Below the pieces are notes generated by a model. It was not told the origin of the DNA, ran no database searches, and was given only the letters and a program-made list of their open reading frames with translations. A DNA stretch of 18,624 nucleotides, from positions 1 through 18,624 of the forward strand of contig URXG01000049.1 in assembly GCA_900551715.1 (NCBI GenBank), written 5' to 3'. This DNA comes from an uncultured Blautia sp. (GTDB lineage Bacteria > Bacillota > Clostridia > Lachnospirales > Lachnospiraceae). Position 1 is the stretch's first letter. Every line of letters starts with the position of its first letter. This document shows positions 7,125 through 13,574 of this stretch, one piece after another. The position numbers and the translations under genes are program-made.

Positions 7125-7219
7125 CCATATCTCTGTACAGTTTTCGTCAGAATGACCAACTCTCCCCGTCGATTCGTCAATCTGTCAAGAAAACTCTGAA
7201 ATGTTTGTTGGATTCAGCT

Positions 7220-7249
7220 ATGGCAACCTGTCCAGTTTTTCGTTATACT
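7220..7249 (+). promoter_or_regulatory. Possible promoter for the MsmX-type ATPase gene
   Basis: ATGGCA (7220-7225), 18 bp, TATACT (7244-7249). The -35 box is poor. It would give a 60-nt leader containing AATAAG (7263-7268) pairing with CTTATT (7277-7282) around a loop that holds GCGAAAGC, a possible GNRA hairpin. The 194-bp gap 7125-7318 otherwise shows only a repeated TTCGTCA (7143, 7173) of no clear meaning. Confidence 0.4.
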
Positions 7250-7318
7250 GACATCAGTTCAAAATAAGAGCGAAAGCTTATTAATGAAAACAACGAAATA
7301 ATATTGGAGGGCAAGCTA

Positions 7319-8410
7319 ATGGCAAGTTTATCTTTACAGCACATTAATAAAACATATCCTAACGGTTTTGAAGCCGTTAAAGATTTTAACCTTGAGATCG
7401 CAGATAAAGAATTCATCATCTTTGTAGGACCTTCAGGATGTGGTAAATCTACTACTCTTCGTATGGTAGCCGGACTGGAAGAGATTTCCAGCGGTACCTT
7501 AAAGATCGGCGACAAAGTTATGAACGATGTAGAGCCAAAAGATCGTGATATCGCAATGGTATTCCAGAACTACGCTCTGTATCCTCACATGACCGTTTAT
7601 GATAACATGGCATTTGGTCTGAAACTTCGTAAAGTTCCGAAAGATGAAATCGACAAGGCAGTTCGTGAAGCAGCAAGAATCCTTGACCTTGAGAAACTTC
7701 TTGACCGTAAACCGAAAGCTCTTTCCGGTGGACAGAGACAGCGTGTTGCCATGGGTCGTGCTATCGTTCGTAATCCTAAAGTATTCCTTATGGATGAACC
7801 TCTTTCCAACCTGGATGCAAAACTTCGTGTACAGATGCGTATTGAGATTTCCAAGATTCATCAGAGACTGGGTGCTACTATCATCTATGTAACACATGAC
7901 CAGACAGAGGCTATGACTCTTGGTACTAGAATCGTTGTTATGAAAGACGGTGTTGTTCAGCAGGTTGATACACCTCAGAACCTGTACAACAAACCAGGCA
8001 ACCTGTTCGTTGCAGGATTCATGGGATCTCCGCAGATGAACTTCCTTGATGTTGAGATCAAAGAAAAGGGTTCTGACGTAGTTGCCAAACTTGGTGAATA
8101 TGAACTGGTTATCCCGGCAGCCAAAGCAAAAGCTCTGAAAGATGGCGGTTATGTAGGTAAAACAGTTGTTATGGGTATCCGTCCGGAAGATGTTGCAGAT
8201 ACACCGAATGGCTCCATGTCTTCTGTAGTTAAGGTTTATGAACTTCTTGGTGCTGAAGTATTCCTGTACTTCGATGCAAACGGAACTCAGATCACAGCCC
8301 GTGTTGATCCTCGTACCAACGCTAAAACCGGCGATCCGGTAAAATTTGATTTCGATATGGACAAAACTCATTTCTTCGACAAAGAAACTGAGCTGGTTAT
8401 CACAAACTAA
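7319..8410 (+). CDS. msmX: Sugar ABC transporter ATPase, MsmX/MsmK/UgpC type
   Basis: A 363-residue ATPase of the carbohydrate CUT1 class; related proteins energise several different sugar importers from one gene. All motifs are intact: Walker A GPSGCGKST at 37-45, Q-loop Gln83 in VFQNYALYPHMTV, signature LSGGQRQRV at 135-143, Walker B VFLMDE at 155-160, H-loop His193. A C-terminal TOBE/OB regulatory domain follows from about 240. I start at ATG 7319, 8 nt after GGAGG (7306-7310); an in-frame TTG at 7304 overlaps this site and is rejected. No permease or binding-protein gene is adjacent, as expected for a shared ATPase. Arg is almost always CGT, and GTT, GGT and CTT are frequent, unlike the neighbours, which suggests very high expression. 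A strong terminator follows. Confidence 0.92.
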   Translation: MASLSLQHINKTYPNGFEAVKDFNLEIADKEFIIFVGPSGCGKSTTLRMVAGLEEISSGTLKIGDKVMNDVEPKDRDIAMVFQNYALYPHMTVYDNMAFGLKLRKVPKDEIDKAVREAARILDLEKLLDRKPKALSGGQRQRVAMGRAIVRNPKVFLMDEPLSNLDAKLRVQMRIEISKIHQRLGATIIYVTHDQTEAMTLGTRIVVMKDGVVQQVDTPQNLYNKPGNLFVAGFMGSPQMNFLDVEIKEKGSDVVAKLGEYELVIPAAKAKALKDGGYVGKTVVMGIRPEDVADTPNGSMSSVVKVYELLGAEVFLYFDANGTQITARVDPRTNAKTGDPVKFDFDMDKTHFFDKETELVITN

Positions 8411-8425
8411 ATTTAAACAGTGTTG

Positions 8426-8455
8426 CCCGGGGAGTTTTCCCCGGGTTCTTTTTTT
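8426..8455 (+). terminator. Strong terminator between the ATPase and PucR-type genes
   Basis: CCCGGGG pairs perfectly with CCCCGGG around AGTTTT and is followed by TTCTTTTTTT. It ends only 2 nt before the AAAGGA ribosome binding site of the next gene, so that gene is expressed only by read-through or from an internal promoter. Confidence 0.92.
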
Positions 8456-8469
8456 AGAAAGGAACTACT

Positions 8470-9552
8470 ATGTCTTTACAGCAAAATCTTCAGAAATGCC
8501 TGGAAACCTGGAAAAATATCAGCCATCTGGATTTCTGTCTTCTCACAGAAAACAATGATGTTTATGTTACAACAGGTAGAAAACGTCTTCCTGCCAGAGA
8601 CAGACTGGCAGAATTCAGAGAAGGCTCTGCCCTCTGTATTGCCAGCAGTTCTCTCTGTATGTACAAGATTATGAACAGAGGCGACTGTGTTTATCTTCTT
8701 CTTGTGTGGGGAAATGGAGACAGCCTGGCTACTATCGGTGAGCTTGCAGTATGTCAGATTCAGAGCCTGATGGAAGCATACGCAGAAAAAAATGACAAAA
8801 ATTCTTTTATGCAGAACCTTCTTCTTGGCACTTACACAGAGATTGATGCTTTTAACCGGGCAAAAAAACTGCATATATCGCCTTCTGCCAGTCGTGCTGT
8901 TTTTGTAGTGGAAACCAGACAGCCAAAAAATGAGCATGCACTGGCTACCATCCGTAATATTTTTTCTGCCAGAACCAGAGATTTTATCACTGCCCTGGAT
9001 GACAGCAGTATTATTGTGATCAGGGAGCTGTCTTCCACAGAATCTTATGATGATCTTGAGGACATCGCTTTTATGCTGGTGGATATGCTTGGTGCAGAAG
9101 CCATGACTCAGGCATGGGTTTCCTACAGTAATGTGGCTGAGGATCTGAAACAGCTGGCCAATGCCTACAAAGAGGCACGTACTGCACTTGAGATCGGTAA
9201 GACTTTTTATGCGGAACGAAATGTATTCGGATATCGGAGACTTGGTATCGGACGACTGATCTATCAGCTTCCGGTTTCTGTATGTGAAATGTTTATTCAG
9301 GAGATTTTTGGAGAGGAAAGTCTGGATTCTATTGATGGGGAAACTCTAGCGATCATCCGTACTTTCTTTGAGAATAATCTGAATCTTTCGGAAACATCCC
9401 GGCAGCTTTATGTTCACCGGAATACACTTGTATATCGATTTGAGAAGATCCAAAAGAAGTTTGGGCTGGATCTGAGAACCTTTGAAGATGCCATGACCTT
9501 TAAACTGGCTATGTTGGTGGCCGGGTATGTAACCTATACGAAGCGCCCATAA
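8470..9552 (+). CDS. PucR/CdaR-family transcriptional regulator
   Basis: A 360-residue regulator. The C-terminal HTH_30 domain characteristic of PucR and CdaR proteins is clear at about 305-355: LNLSETSRQLYVHRNTLVYR, then EKIQKKFGLDLRTFEDAMTF. The centre (about 115-240) resembles the GGDEF-like domain of this family, with DDSSIIVI in place of the GGDEF active-site region, so no cyclase activity is expected. The N-terminal part (1-110) is a small unassigned sensory region with several cysteines. AAAGGA (8458-8463) precedes the ATG. It sits directly after the MsmX-type ATPase gene, a pairing I believe is common in Lachnospiraceae, so sugar-transport control is a reasonable guess, but the effector is unknown. 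Confidence 0.85.
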   Translation: MSLQQNLQKCLETWKNISHLDFCLLTENNDVYVTTGRKRLPARDRLAEFREGSALCIASSSLCMYKIMNRGDCVYLLLVWGNGDSLATIGELAVCQIQSLMEAYAEKNDKNSFMQNLLLGTYTEIDAFNRAKKLHISPSASRAVFVVETRQPKNEHALATIRNIFSARTRDFITALDDSSIIVIRELSSTESYDDLEDIAFMLVDMLGAEAMTQAWVSYSNVAEDLKQLANAYKEARTALEIGKTFYAERNVFGYRRLGIGRLIYQLPVSVCEMFIQEIFGEESLDSIDGETLAIIRTFFENNLNLSETSRQLYVHRNTLVYRFEKIQKKFGLDLRTFEDAMTFKLAMLVAGYVTYTKRP

Positions 9553-9559
9553 GGGCGCT
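9542..9559. terminator. GC-rich hairpin overlapping the pucR-type stop codon
   Basis: AGCGCCC and GGGCGCT form a perfect 7-bp stem with ATAA loop; the TAA stop of the regulator gene is in the loop. There is no T-run on either strand. It sits between the convergent regulator and modC genes, 31 bp from the modC stop, so it may mark or protect the 3' ends of both transcripts. Confidence 0.45.
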
Positions 9560-9590
9560 GCAAACGTTTCTTATACGTGGGCCCATAAAT

Positions 9591-10640
9591 TTACTTCAGG
9601 AGCATCAGATGCTGTGGTGGTAAATAAAGATACTGTGGCAGATCGTCTATCGGTTTCTCCTGAAAATCATGCTTCGGTCTCATCCACCACAGAACCGAAT
9701 CCTCACTCATATTCGGGGATTTCACCAGGTACTGATGTTCAAACGTCGTCTCCACATATTCCGCTGCCTCAAAAACCACGCAGTTCTCCCCGGCTTCCTG
9801 TGCCGGCTGCATCCAGTGGCCTCGAATTGCGATGTGTGTCATATCGTCTTCCACCTTGTGGCTGGTACGAAGTGTTACTCCCCAGTCCACTGCAAAAACC
9901 TGATAATCTCCCACTTTTTTTATTCTGGAACTGTTTTTACATCCAGTCAGACGGGCTGCTTCTACAAGTCTGGGCTGTTCAAACAACTGTCTTGTATTTC
10001 CAAATGTCAGAGTCCTTCCTTCCTGAAGGAGCATCAGCTCATTGCAGAAACGAAAAGCTTCATCCCTGCTGTGTGTAACCATCAGCATATCACCCTGATA
10101 CTGATTTAAAAATTCCTTCATATCCTTCTGAAGGACATCTTTCAGATATCCGTCCAGTGCAGAAAAAGGCTCGTCCAGCAAAATTGCTTCCGGATCACCG
10201 ATCATCATTCTTGCCAGTGCAACCCTCTGCTGCTGTCCGCCGGAAAGCTGTGAGGGAAGTCTGTTTTCCAGGCCTTCCAGATGATATCTCTCTATAAAGT
10301 CTTCAATTCTTTTTTCTTTTTCCGCTTTTTCTCCACGATAACCACAGCCAATATTCTCTCTTACCGACATAGTCGGAAAAAGAGCATAGTTCTGAAAAAG
10401 ATACCCGATTCTTCTTTCCTGAGGTTTGAGATTAATCTTCTGAGCAGAATCAAAAACTGTTCTTCCATTAATTACGATTTTTCCTCTGTCCGGCTTTTCA
10501 ATTCCGGCAATACAGCGAAGCGTCATACTCTTTCCGCTTCCTGATGCCCCCAGAATGCCTGTTGCTGAAGTACTGCTGCTGAAAGCAGTTTTTAAATGAA
10601 AACCTTTGAAAATTTTTTCTATGTCTACTGTTATTGCCAT
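9591..10640 (-). CDS. modC: Molybdate ABC transporter ATP-binding protein ModC
   Basis: A 349-residue ATPase of the molybdate/sulfate importer class, powering ModB. It has Walker A GASGSGKS at 31-38, Q-loop Gln83 in LFQNYALFPTMSV, signature LSGGQQQRV at 132-140, Walker B AILLDE at 152-157 and H-loop His190. The C-terminal 120 residues form a divergent regulatory domain that may be of the TOBE/Mop type. I start at ATG 10640, whose A is shared with the TGA stop of modB (TGATG), with AAGGTGG upstream: a typical coupled start. An in-frame GTG at 10649 lies inside that ribosome binding site and is less likely. The D-loop reads SALDGYL. The product belongs to an operon with modA and modB. Confidence 0.9.
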   Translation of the reverse strand: MAITVDIEKIFKGFHLKTAFSSSTSATGILGASGSGKSMTLRCIAGIEKPDRGKIVINGRTVFDSAQKINLKPQERRIGYLFQNYALFPTMSVRENIGCGYRGEKAEKEKRIEDFIERYHLEGLENRLPSQLSGGQQQRVALARMMIGDPEAILLDEPFSALDGYLKDVLQKDMKEFLNQYQGDMLMVTHSRDEAFRFCNELMLLQEGRTLTFGNTRQLFEQPRLVEAARLTGCKNSSRIKKVGDYQVFAVDWGVTLRTSHKVEDDMTHIAIRGHWMQPAQEAGENCVVFEAAEYVETTFEHQYLVKSPNMSEDSVLWWMRPKHDFQEKPIDDLPQYLYLPPQHLMLLK

Positions 10641-11335
10641 CAGATCCACCTTCTGCTCTTCATTCCCCTGCCGGAGACAATATTGATAAGTGCTACGATC
10701 AGAAAAGAGATCAACACGATCACCACTACCCAGAAACCGGCTATGTCATAGTTGCCTGCTGCTGTTTCTGCTGCAATCGCTACGGATACCGTTCTTGTTT
10801 TGCCAAGGATGTTGCCTGCAAGCATGGAAGTAGCACCGTATTCTCCAATCGCCCTTGCAAAAGCCAAAACTGTACCGGAAGCAATTCCCGGCCCTGCTGC
10901 CGGTACAATTACCTTCCAGAAGATCTTCCAGTCACTCATTCCCAGAGTCTGTCCGGCATAGATCAGATTTACATCCACCTGTTCAAAAGCAGCCCTGGCA
11001 TTCCTGTACATAAGAGGGAATGCGATTACTGCTGCTGCGATCACACAGCCTTTCCAGGTCTGTACTACTTTAAAATCAAAATTTTCCAAAAGGAAACTTC
11101 CAAAAGGTCTTCTGAGGCTGAATATCAATAACAGAAAAAAACCGGCCACTGTGGGAGGCAGTACCAGAGGCATCGTAAGGATGCCATCCAGTAATGCTCT
11201 TGAAACCGGCTTTAACTTCATGATTTTTCTGGCACAGAAGATTCCCAGGAAAAAAGCGATCGTAGTTGCTACCACTCCTGTTTTAAGCGATATCCAAAGA
11301 GGGATCCAGTTGATTCCCTGCAAAAACTCACTCAT
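10640..11335 (-). CDS. modB: Molybdate ABC transporter permease ModB
   Basis: A 231-residue inner-membrane permease with about five hydrophobic segments, the usual size for ModB. The EAA loop that docks on ModC is visible as AGQTLGMSDWKIFWKVIVPA at about 130-150. It is followed by the ModB-typical FARAIGEYGATSMLAGN. TMPLVLPPTVAGFFLL near residue 55-70 is also characteristic. AAGGAGA lies 6 nt before the ATG. It is 24 bp behind modA and overlaps modC by 1 nt, so it is the middle gene of a modABC operon. Sulfate permeases are related, but the partner binding protein favours molybdate or tungstate. Confidence 0.93.
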   Translation of the reverse strand: MSEFLQGINWIPLWISLKTGVVATTIAFFLGIFCARKIMKLKPVSRALLDGILTMPLVLPPTVAGFFLLLIFSLRRPFGSFLLENFDFKVVQTWKGCVIAAAVIAFPLMYRNARAAFEQVDVNLIYAGQTLGMSDWKIFWKVIVPAAGPGIASGTVLAFARAIGEYGATSMLAGNILGKTRTVSVAIAAETAAGNYDIAGFWVVVIVLISFLIVALINIVSGRGMKSRRWI

Positions 11336-11359
11336 TCACTTCTCCTTATTGATCTGAGA

Positions 11360-12238
11360 TTATTCTGCTTCTTCTGTTGCTTCTGGTGTTTCCGTTGTTT
11401 CTTCTACTTCTGTCTCCTCACTGTCAGCTGCATCGTTGGCAGTTTCTATAGGTGCAAAACCGTATTTCTCAAATACTTCCATGGAATCATCTGTCTGAAG
11501 ATATTCAAGAAATGCTTCTGCGGCCGCTTTCTCTGAATCAGATGCTTCTGAATCTACGGTAAGTCCTACCGGATAATATACAGGTGTTTTCAGAGCGTCA
11601 GCCGGAGCTTCTGCAATGATCTCAACGTCATCAGCTACGGAAGCTGCATCTGTAGCGTACACGACACCAACTTCGTTACTTCCTTCTTTAACCGCTGCGA
11701 GAACTTCTGTTACGTTCTTGCCTTCGTTGATCTCCATCTCGTTTACTTTGTCGATGATTCCCATGTTTGTGAAGATTTCACGGGCATACTGTCCTACAGG
11801 AACGTCTTCGCCTGCAAGTGCGATGTTTGCAGCATCTGTGATATTCTCAAATCCTGTAACCTTTGTTTCTCCACCCTTCGGTTTGATCAGCACTACTTTG
11901 TTTTCAAGAAGATCTACCACTGTGTCCTTTTCAGCAAGTTTTTCATCAACCAGAGCATTCATCTGCTTGTCAGCCGCTGAAAAGAAAATATCACATCTTG
12001 CACCTTCTTCAATCTGTGTCTGCAGTGTACCTGAACTGTCTGCGTTGTAAATAACATTAACATCTGGATATTCTTTATTAAAATCAGTCTGAAGTTCTTC
12101 CATTGCATTACTTAAGCTTGCTGCGATAAATACATACAGATCACCGCTTGCATCCTCAGATGCTGCCTGAACATTTCCTGCTGTAAGGCCAGCTGCCAAA
12201 GCTCCTGCCAACATAACTCTTGCTAATCTTTTCTTCAT
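11360..12238 (-). CDS. modA: Molybdate-binding protein ModA, non-lipoprotein with acidic tail
   Basis: The extracytoplasmic binding protein for molybdate/tungstate, which hands the ion to ModB. I start at ATG 12238 (MKKRLARV); AACGGAGAG lies upstream, and the longer frame to 12298 adds a non-signal stretch. The signal peptide ends near NVQA-AS at about residue 25. Oxyanion-binding features are visible: FIAASLSNAMEEL at 37-49 and NADSSGTLQTQI at 65-76, then CDIFFSA and VGVVYATDA. Odd points: no lipobox Cys, although Gram-positive binding proteins are usually lipid-anchored, and a 28-residue Glu/Thr-rich tail (about 265-292) after the folded domain. Total length is 292 residues. It is the first gene of modABC, driven by a consensus-like promoter. 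Confidence 0.9.
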   Translation of the reverse strand: MKKRLARVMLAGALAAGLTAGNVQAASEDASGDLYVFIAASLSNAMEELQTDFNKEYPDVNVIYNADSSGTLQTQIEEGARCDIFFSAADKQMNALVDEKLAEKDTVVDLLENKVVLIKPKGGETKVTGFENITDAANIALAGEDVPVGQYAREIFTNMGIIDKVNEMEINEGKNVTEVLAAVKEGSNEVGVVYATDAASVADDVEIIAEAPADALKTPVYYPVGLTVDSEASDSEKAAAEAFLEYLQTDDSMEVFEKYGFAPIETANDAADSEETEVEETTETPEATEEAE

Positions 12239-12272
12239 ATTAGTTCTCTCCGTTATTTTTTTAAATACAATT

Positions 12273-12318
12273 CGATATAATTTTACACCTGTTCGCATTT
12301 CAAGTCAATTCAATATCG
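12273..12318. promoter_or_regulatory. Inverted CGATAT/ATATCG pair around the mod promoter
   Basis: CGATAT at 12273-12278 and ATATCG at 12313-12318 (each also matching at two outer bases, AT-N-CGATAT) flank the -10 and -35 boxes of the mod promoter. This layout would allow a regulator to bind both sides, but arms this short may occur by chance in AT-rich DNA. No regulator gene of ModE type is in the window. Confidence 0.25.
12280..12308 (-). promoter_or_regulatory. Promoter of modABC
   Basis: On the minus strand TTGACT (12308-12303), a 17-bp spacer and TAAAAT (12285-12280) form a near-consensus promoter. Transcription would begin near 12273, giving a leader of about 35 nt, too short for a molybdenum-cofactor riboswitch. 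Confidence 0.7.
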
Positions 12319-12375
12319 TATAAAACTCATAATTATTTTCAAAAAATTGCAAAATATTCATCATATTCTGTATAA

Positions 12376-12409
12376 AATACAAAAAGGGACATACCTGCCT
12401 GTATGTCCC
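12376..12409 (-). terminator. Terminator of the lipoprotein gene
   Basis: GGGACATAC (12386-12394) pairs perfectly with GTATGTCCC (12401-12409) around six bases. On the minus strand the stem is followed by TTTTTGTATTTTA. It lies about 110 bp after the lipoprotein stop and upstream of the mod promoter, keeping the two units apart. Confidence 0.9.
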
Positions 12410-12432
12410 CGGGATTACTGTTATATCAGATG

Positions 12433-12507
12433 TAAGATGACGCGCATCTCGCAGCAAGAATGCAGAGGCATTCTTGAATCTTGTTCTGATAGTTACAAAA
12501 CATCTTA
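12433..12507. repeat. 75-bp palindromic, structured repeat-like element
   Basis: The element is bounded by perfect 7-bp inverted repeats, TAAGATG (12433-12439) and CATCTTA (12501-12507). Inside is a perfect 9-bp hairpin, CAAGAATGC (12455-12463) with GCATTCTTG (12468-12476) around AGAG, and a 5-bp one (AGATG/CATCT, 12435-12449). CTCGC and CTGATAGTTACAA match the partial element at 23-54. It encodes no protein. It would be transcribed in the 3' untranslated part of the lipoprotein mRNA, before its terminator. A non-autonomous REP- or MITE-like repeat is the best guess. Confidence 0.55.
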
Positions 12508-12518
12508 ATTATGATATC

Positions 12519-13430
12519 TTAGTTCCAGTCTGTATCGTATCCGTCATCACCACTGTCGTCAACATATCCGCTGTCATCATAACTTCCGTCGTCACTTCCG
12601 TCATCATAGCTTCCATCATCATAACTTCCGTCATCATAGCTTCCATCATCATAGTTTCCATCATCATAGCTTCCATCATAGCTTCCATCATCACTGCCAT
12701 CATCACTGCTGTCATCGTAGCTTCCATCATCACTTCCATCATCACTGCTGTCGTCATAGCCGGAGTCATCATAACTGCTGTCATCGTAACTGGAATCATC
12801 GCTGCTTTCGTCATCAGAAGAAGAGGTCTGCTGTGAATTATCTCTTGTATCTTTTTCTTTCTTTTCTGACAGACTCATATAACGAAGATATGCTGTTTCT
12901 GAATCTGTATCCATAGTAAGAGAAGCTTTTTCCATATCTCCCAGATCAATGCTGTAGATCTCATATGTATTACCGTCTGATGTAACGATCTTCATATCAT
13001 AAAGTTCTGTGGATGTGGAAGATGTATCTTCTGTGGAATCCTCAGATGTATCTTCACTGTCTGTACTCTCAGTGGAAGGAGTATAGTACATCTGTACCTG
13101 CTCTGCTCCCTTTACGGAGGACTCGGAAGGAATCAGGTTCTTGCCCCAGTCTTCCCCACCGGAAGTCATCAGATAAATCTCTCTCAGATCTGAAGACAGG
13201 CTGTTGGTCAGATAAACAAACTTCGCATCTGTAGTCTTGACACCGATCACCTTCGGTGCAGGTGTAGATGTAGGTACCGGTGTTACAGTTACCGGAACTG
13301 CTGTAGGTGCTGCTGTTGCTTCAGGTGTAGGAGTTGCCTCCACTACAGAATCCTGTTTTTTACCGCAACCAGCCATTGTCAGAACCATGGAGATTCCGAG
13401 AACTGCTGCAAGATATTTATATTTTTTCAT
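12519..13430 (-). CDS. Lipoprotein with Thr/Pro linker and Asp/Ser/Gly/Tyr-rich repeat tail
   Basis: A 303-residue surface lipoprotein of unknown function. I start at ATG 13430 with AAAGGAAG upstream; a longer frame adds nine residues. The signal peptide ends in VLTMAGC, with lipid-modified Cys22. A Thr/Pro/Ala-rich linker (about 30-60) follows. Then comes a small domain starting at VKTTDAKFVYLTNSLSSDL and containing IYLMTSGGEDWGKNLI; its WGxNL block resembles short extracellular beta domains of clostridia. A Ser/Thr/Asp/Glu-rich insert interrupts it before LYDMKIVTSDGNTYEIYSID. The last 98 residues (about 206-303) consist almost wholly of D, S, G and Y, including 41 Asp, in SYDDG-type repeats, and end in DWN. 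It has its own promoter and terminator. Confidence 0.8.
   Translation of the reverse strand: MKKYKYLAAVLGISMVLTMAGCGKKQDSVVEATPTPEATAAPTAVPVTVTPVPTSTPAPKVIGVKTTDAKFVYLTNSLSSDLREIYLMTSGGEDWGKNLIPSESSVKGAEQVQMYYTPSTESTDSEDTSEDSTEDTSSTSTELYDMKIVTSDGNTYEIYSIDLGDMEKASLTMDTDSETAYLRYMSLSEKKEKDTRDNSQQTSSSDDESSDDSSYDDSSYDDSGYDDSSDDGSDDGSYDDSSDDGSDDGSYDGSYDDGNYDDGSYDDGSYDDGSYDDGSDDGSYDDSGYVDDSGDDGYDTDWN
12522..12815. repeat. In-gene tandem repeat encoding the SYDDG-type tail
   Basis: About 290 bp of degenerate tandem repeats, mainly 15-bp units (minus strand SYDDG) mixed with 9- and 12-bp units (SDDG and similar). On the plus strand it appears as repeated CATCATAGCTTCCAT-type words. Unit length is always a multiple of 3, so copy-number changes would keep the frame. 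Confidence 0.8.
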
Positions 13431-13512
13431 AATATTGTCTTCCTTTCTGTGGCGCATTGCCAGATAATAACGTTACATTCCATATTGTATACCCGTAATA
13501 TATTTTTAGGCT

Positions 13513-13541
13513 ATTATCCCATGGTTTGCCCGAATTGTCAA
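13513..13541 (-). promoter_or_regulatory. Promoter of the lipoprotein gene
   Basis: On the minus strand TTGACA (13541-13536, perfect), a 17-bp spacer and GATAAT (13518-13513) form a strong promoter, about 80 nt upstream of the ATG at 13430. It lies in the gap behind uppP, where no clear terminator is visible, so read-through from uppP may add to expression. Confidence 0.7.
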
Positions 13542-13574
13542 ATCACATTATTATAACCTGTTATCCCCTGTTAC

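Noticed and set aside
7304..7318. TTG start for the MsmX-type gene at 7304
   Set aside because: The codon overlaps the GGAGG that serves ATG 7319, and the extra residues are outside the family's usual N-terminus.
7499..8371. Open frame opposite the MsmX-type gene (290 residues)
   Set aside because: A by-product of the biased codons of the ATPase gene; no start signals and no recognisable domain.
10640..10649. GTG start for modC at 10649
   Set aside because: It lies inside the AAGGTGG ribosome binding site. The ATG at 10640 coupled to the modB stop is better placed.
12239..12275. Molybdenum-cofactor riboswitch upstream of modA
   Set aside because: The inferred leader is about 35 nt and unstructured, far too short for that riboswitch.
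12522..12815. Regular short repeats that could be mistaken for a CRISPR array
   Set aside because: Units are 9-15 bp with no spacers, they keep the reading frame, and no cas gene is present.
12474..12836. Plus-strand frame of 120 residues rich in Ile, Val, Thr and Ser, looking like a membrane protein
   Set aside because: It is the exact complement of the repeat tail of the lipoprotein. The hydrophobic pattern is forced by the GAT/TCC-type repeats and there is no ribosome binding site.
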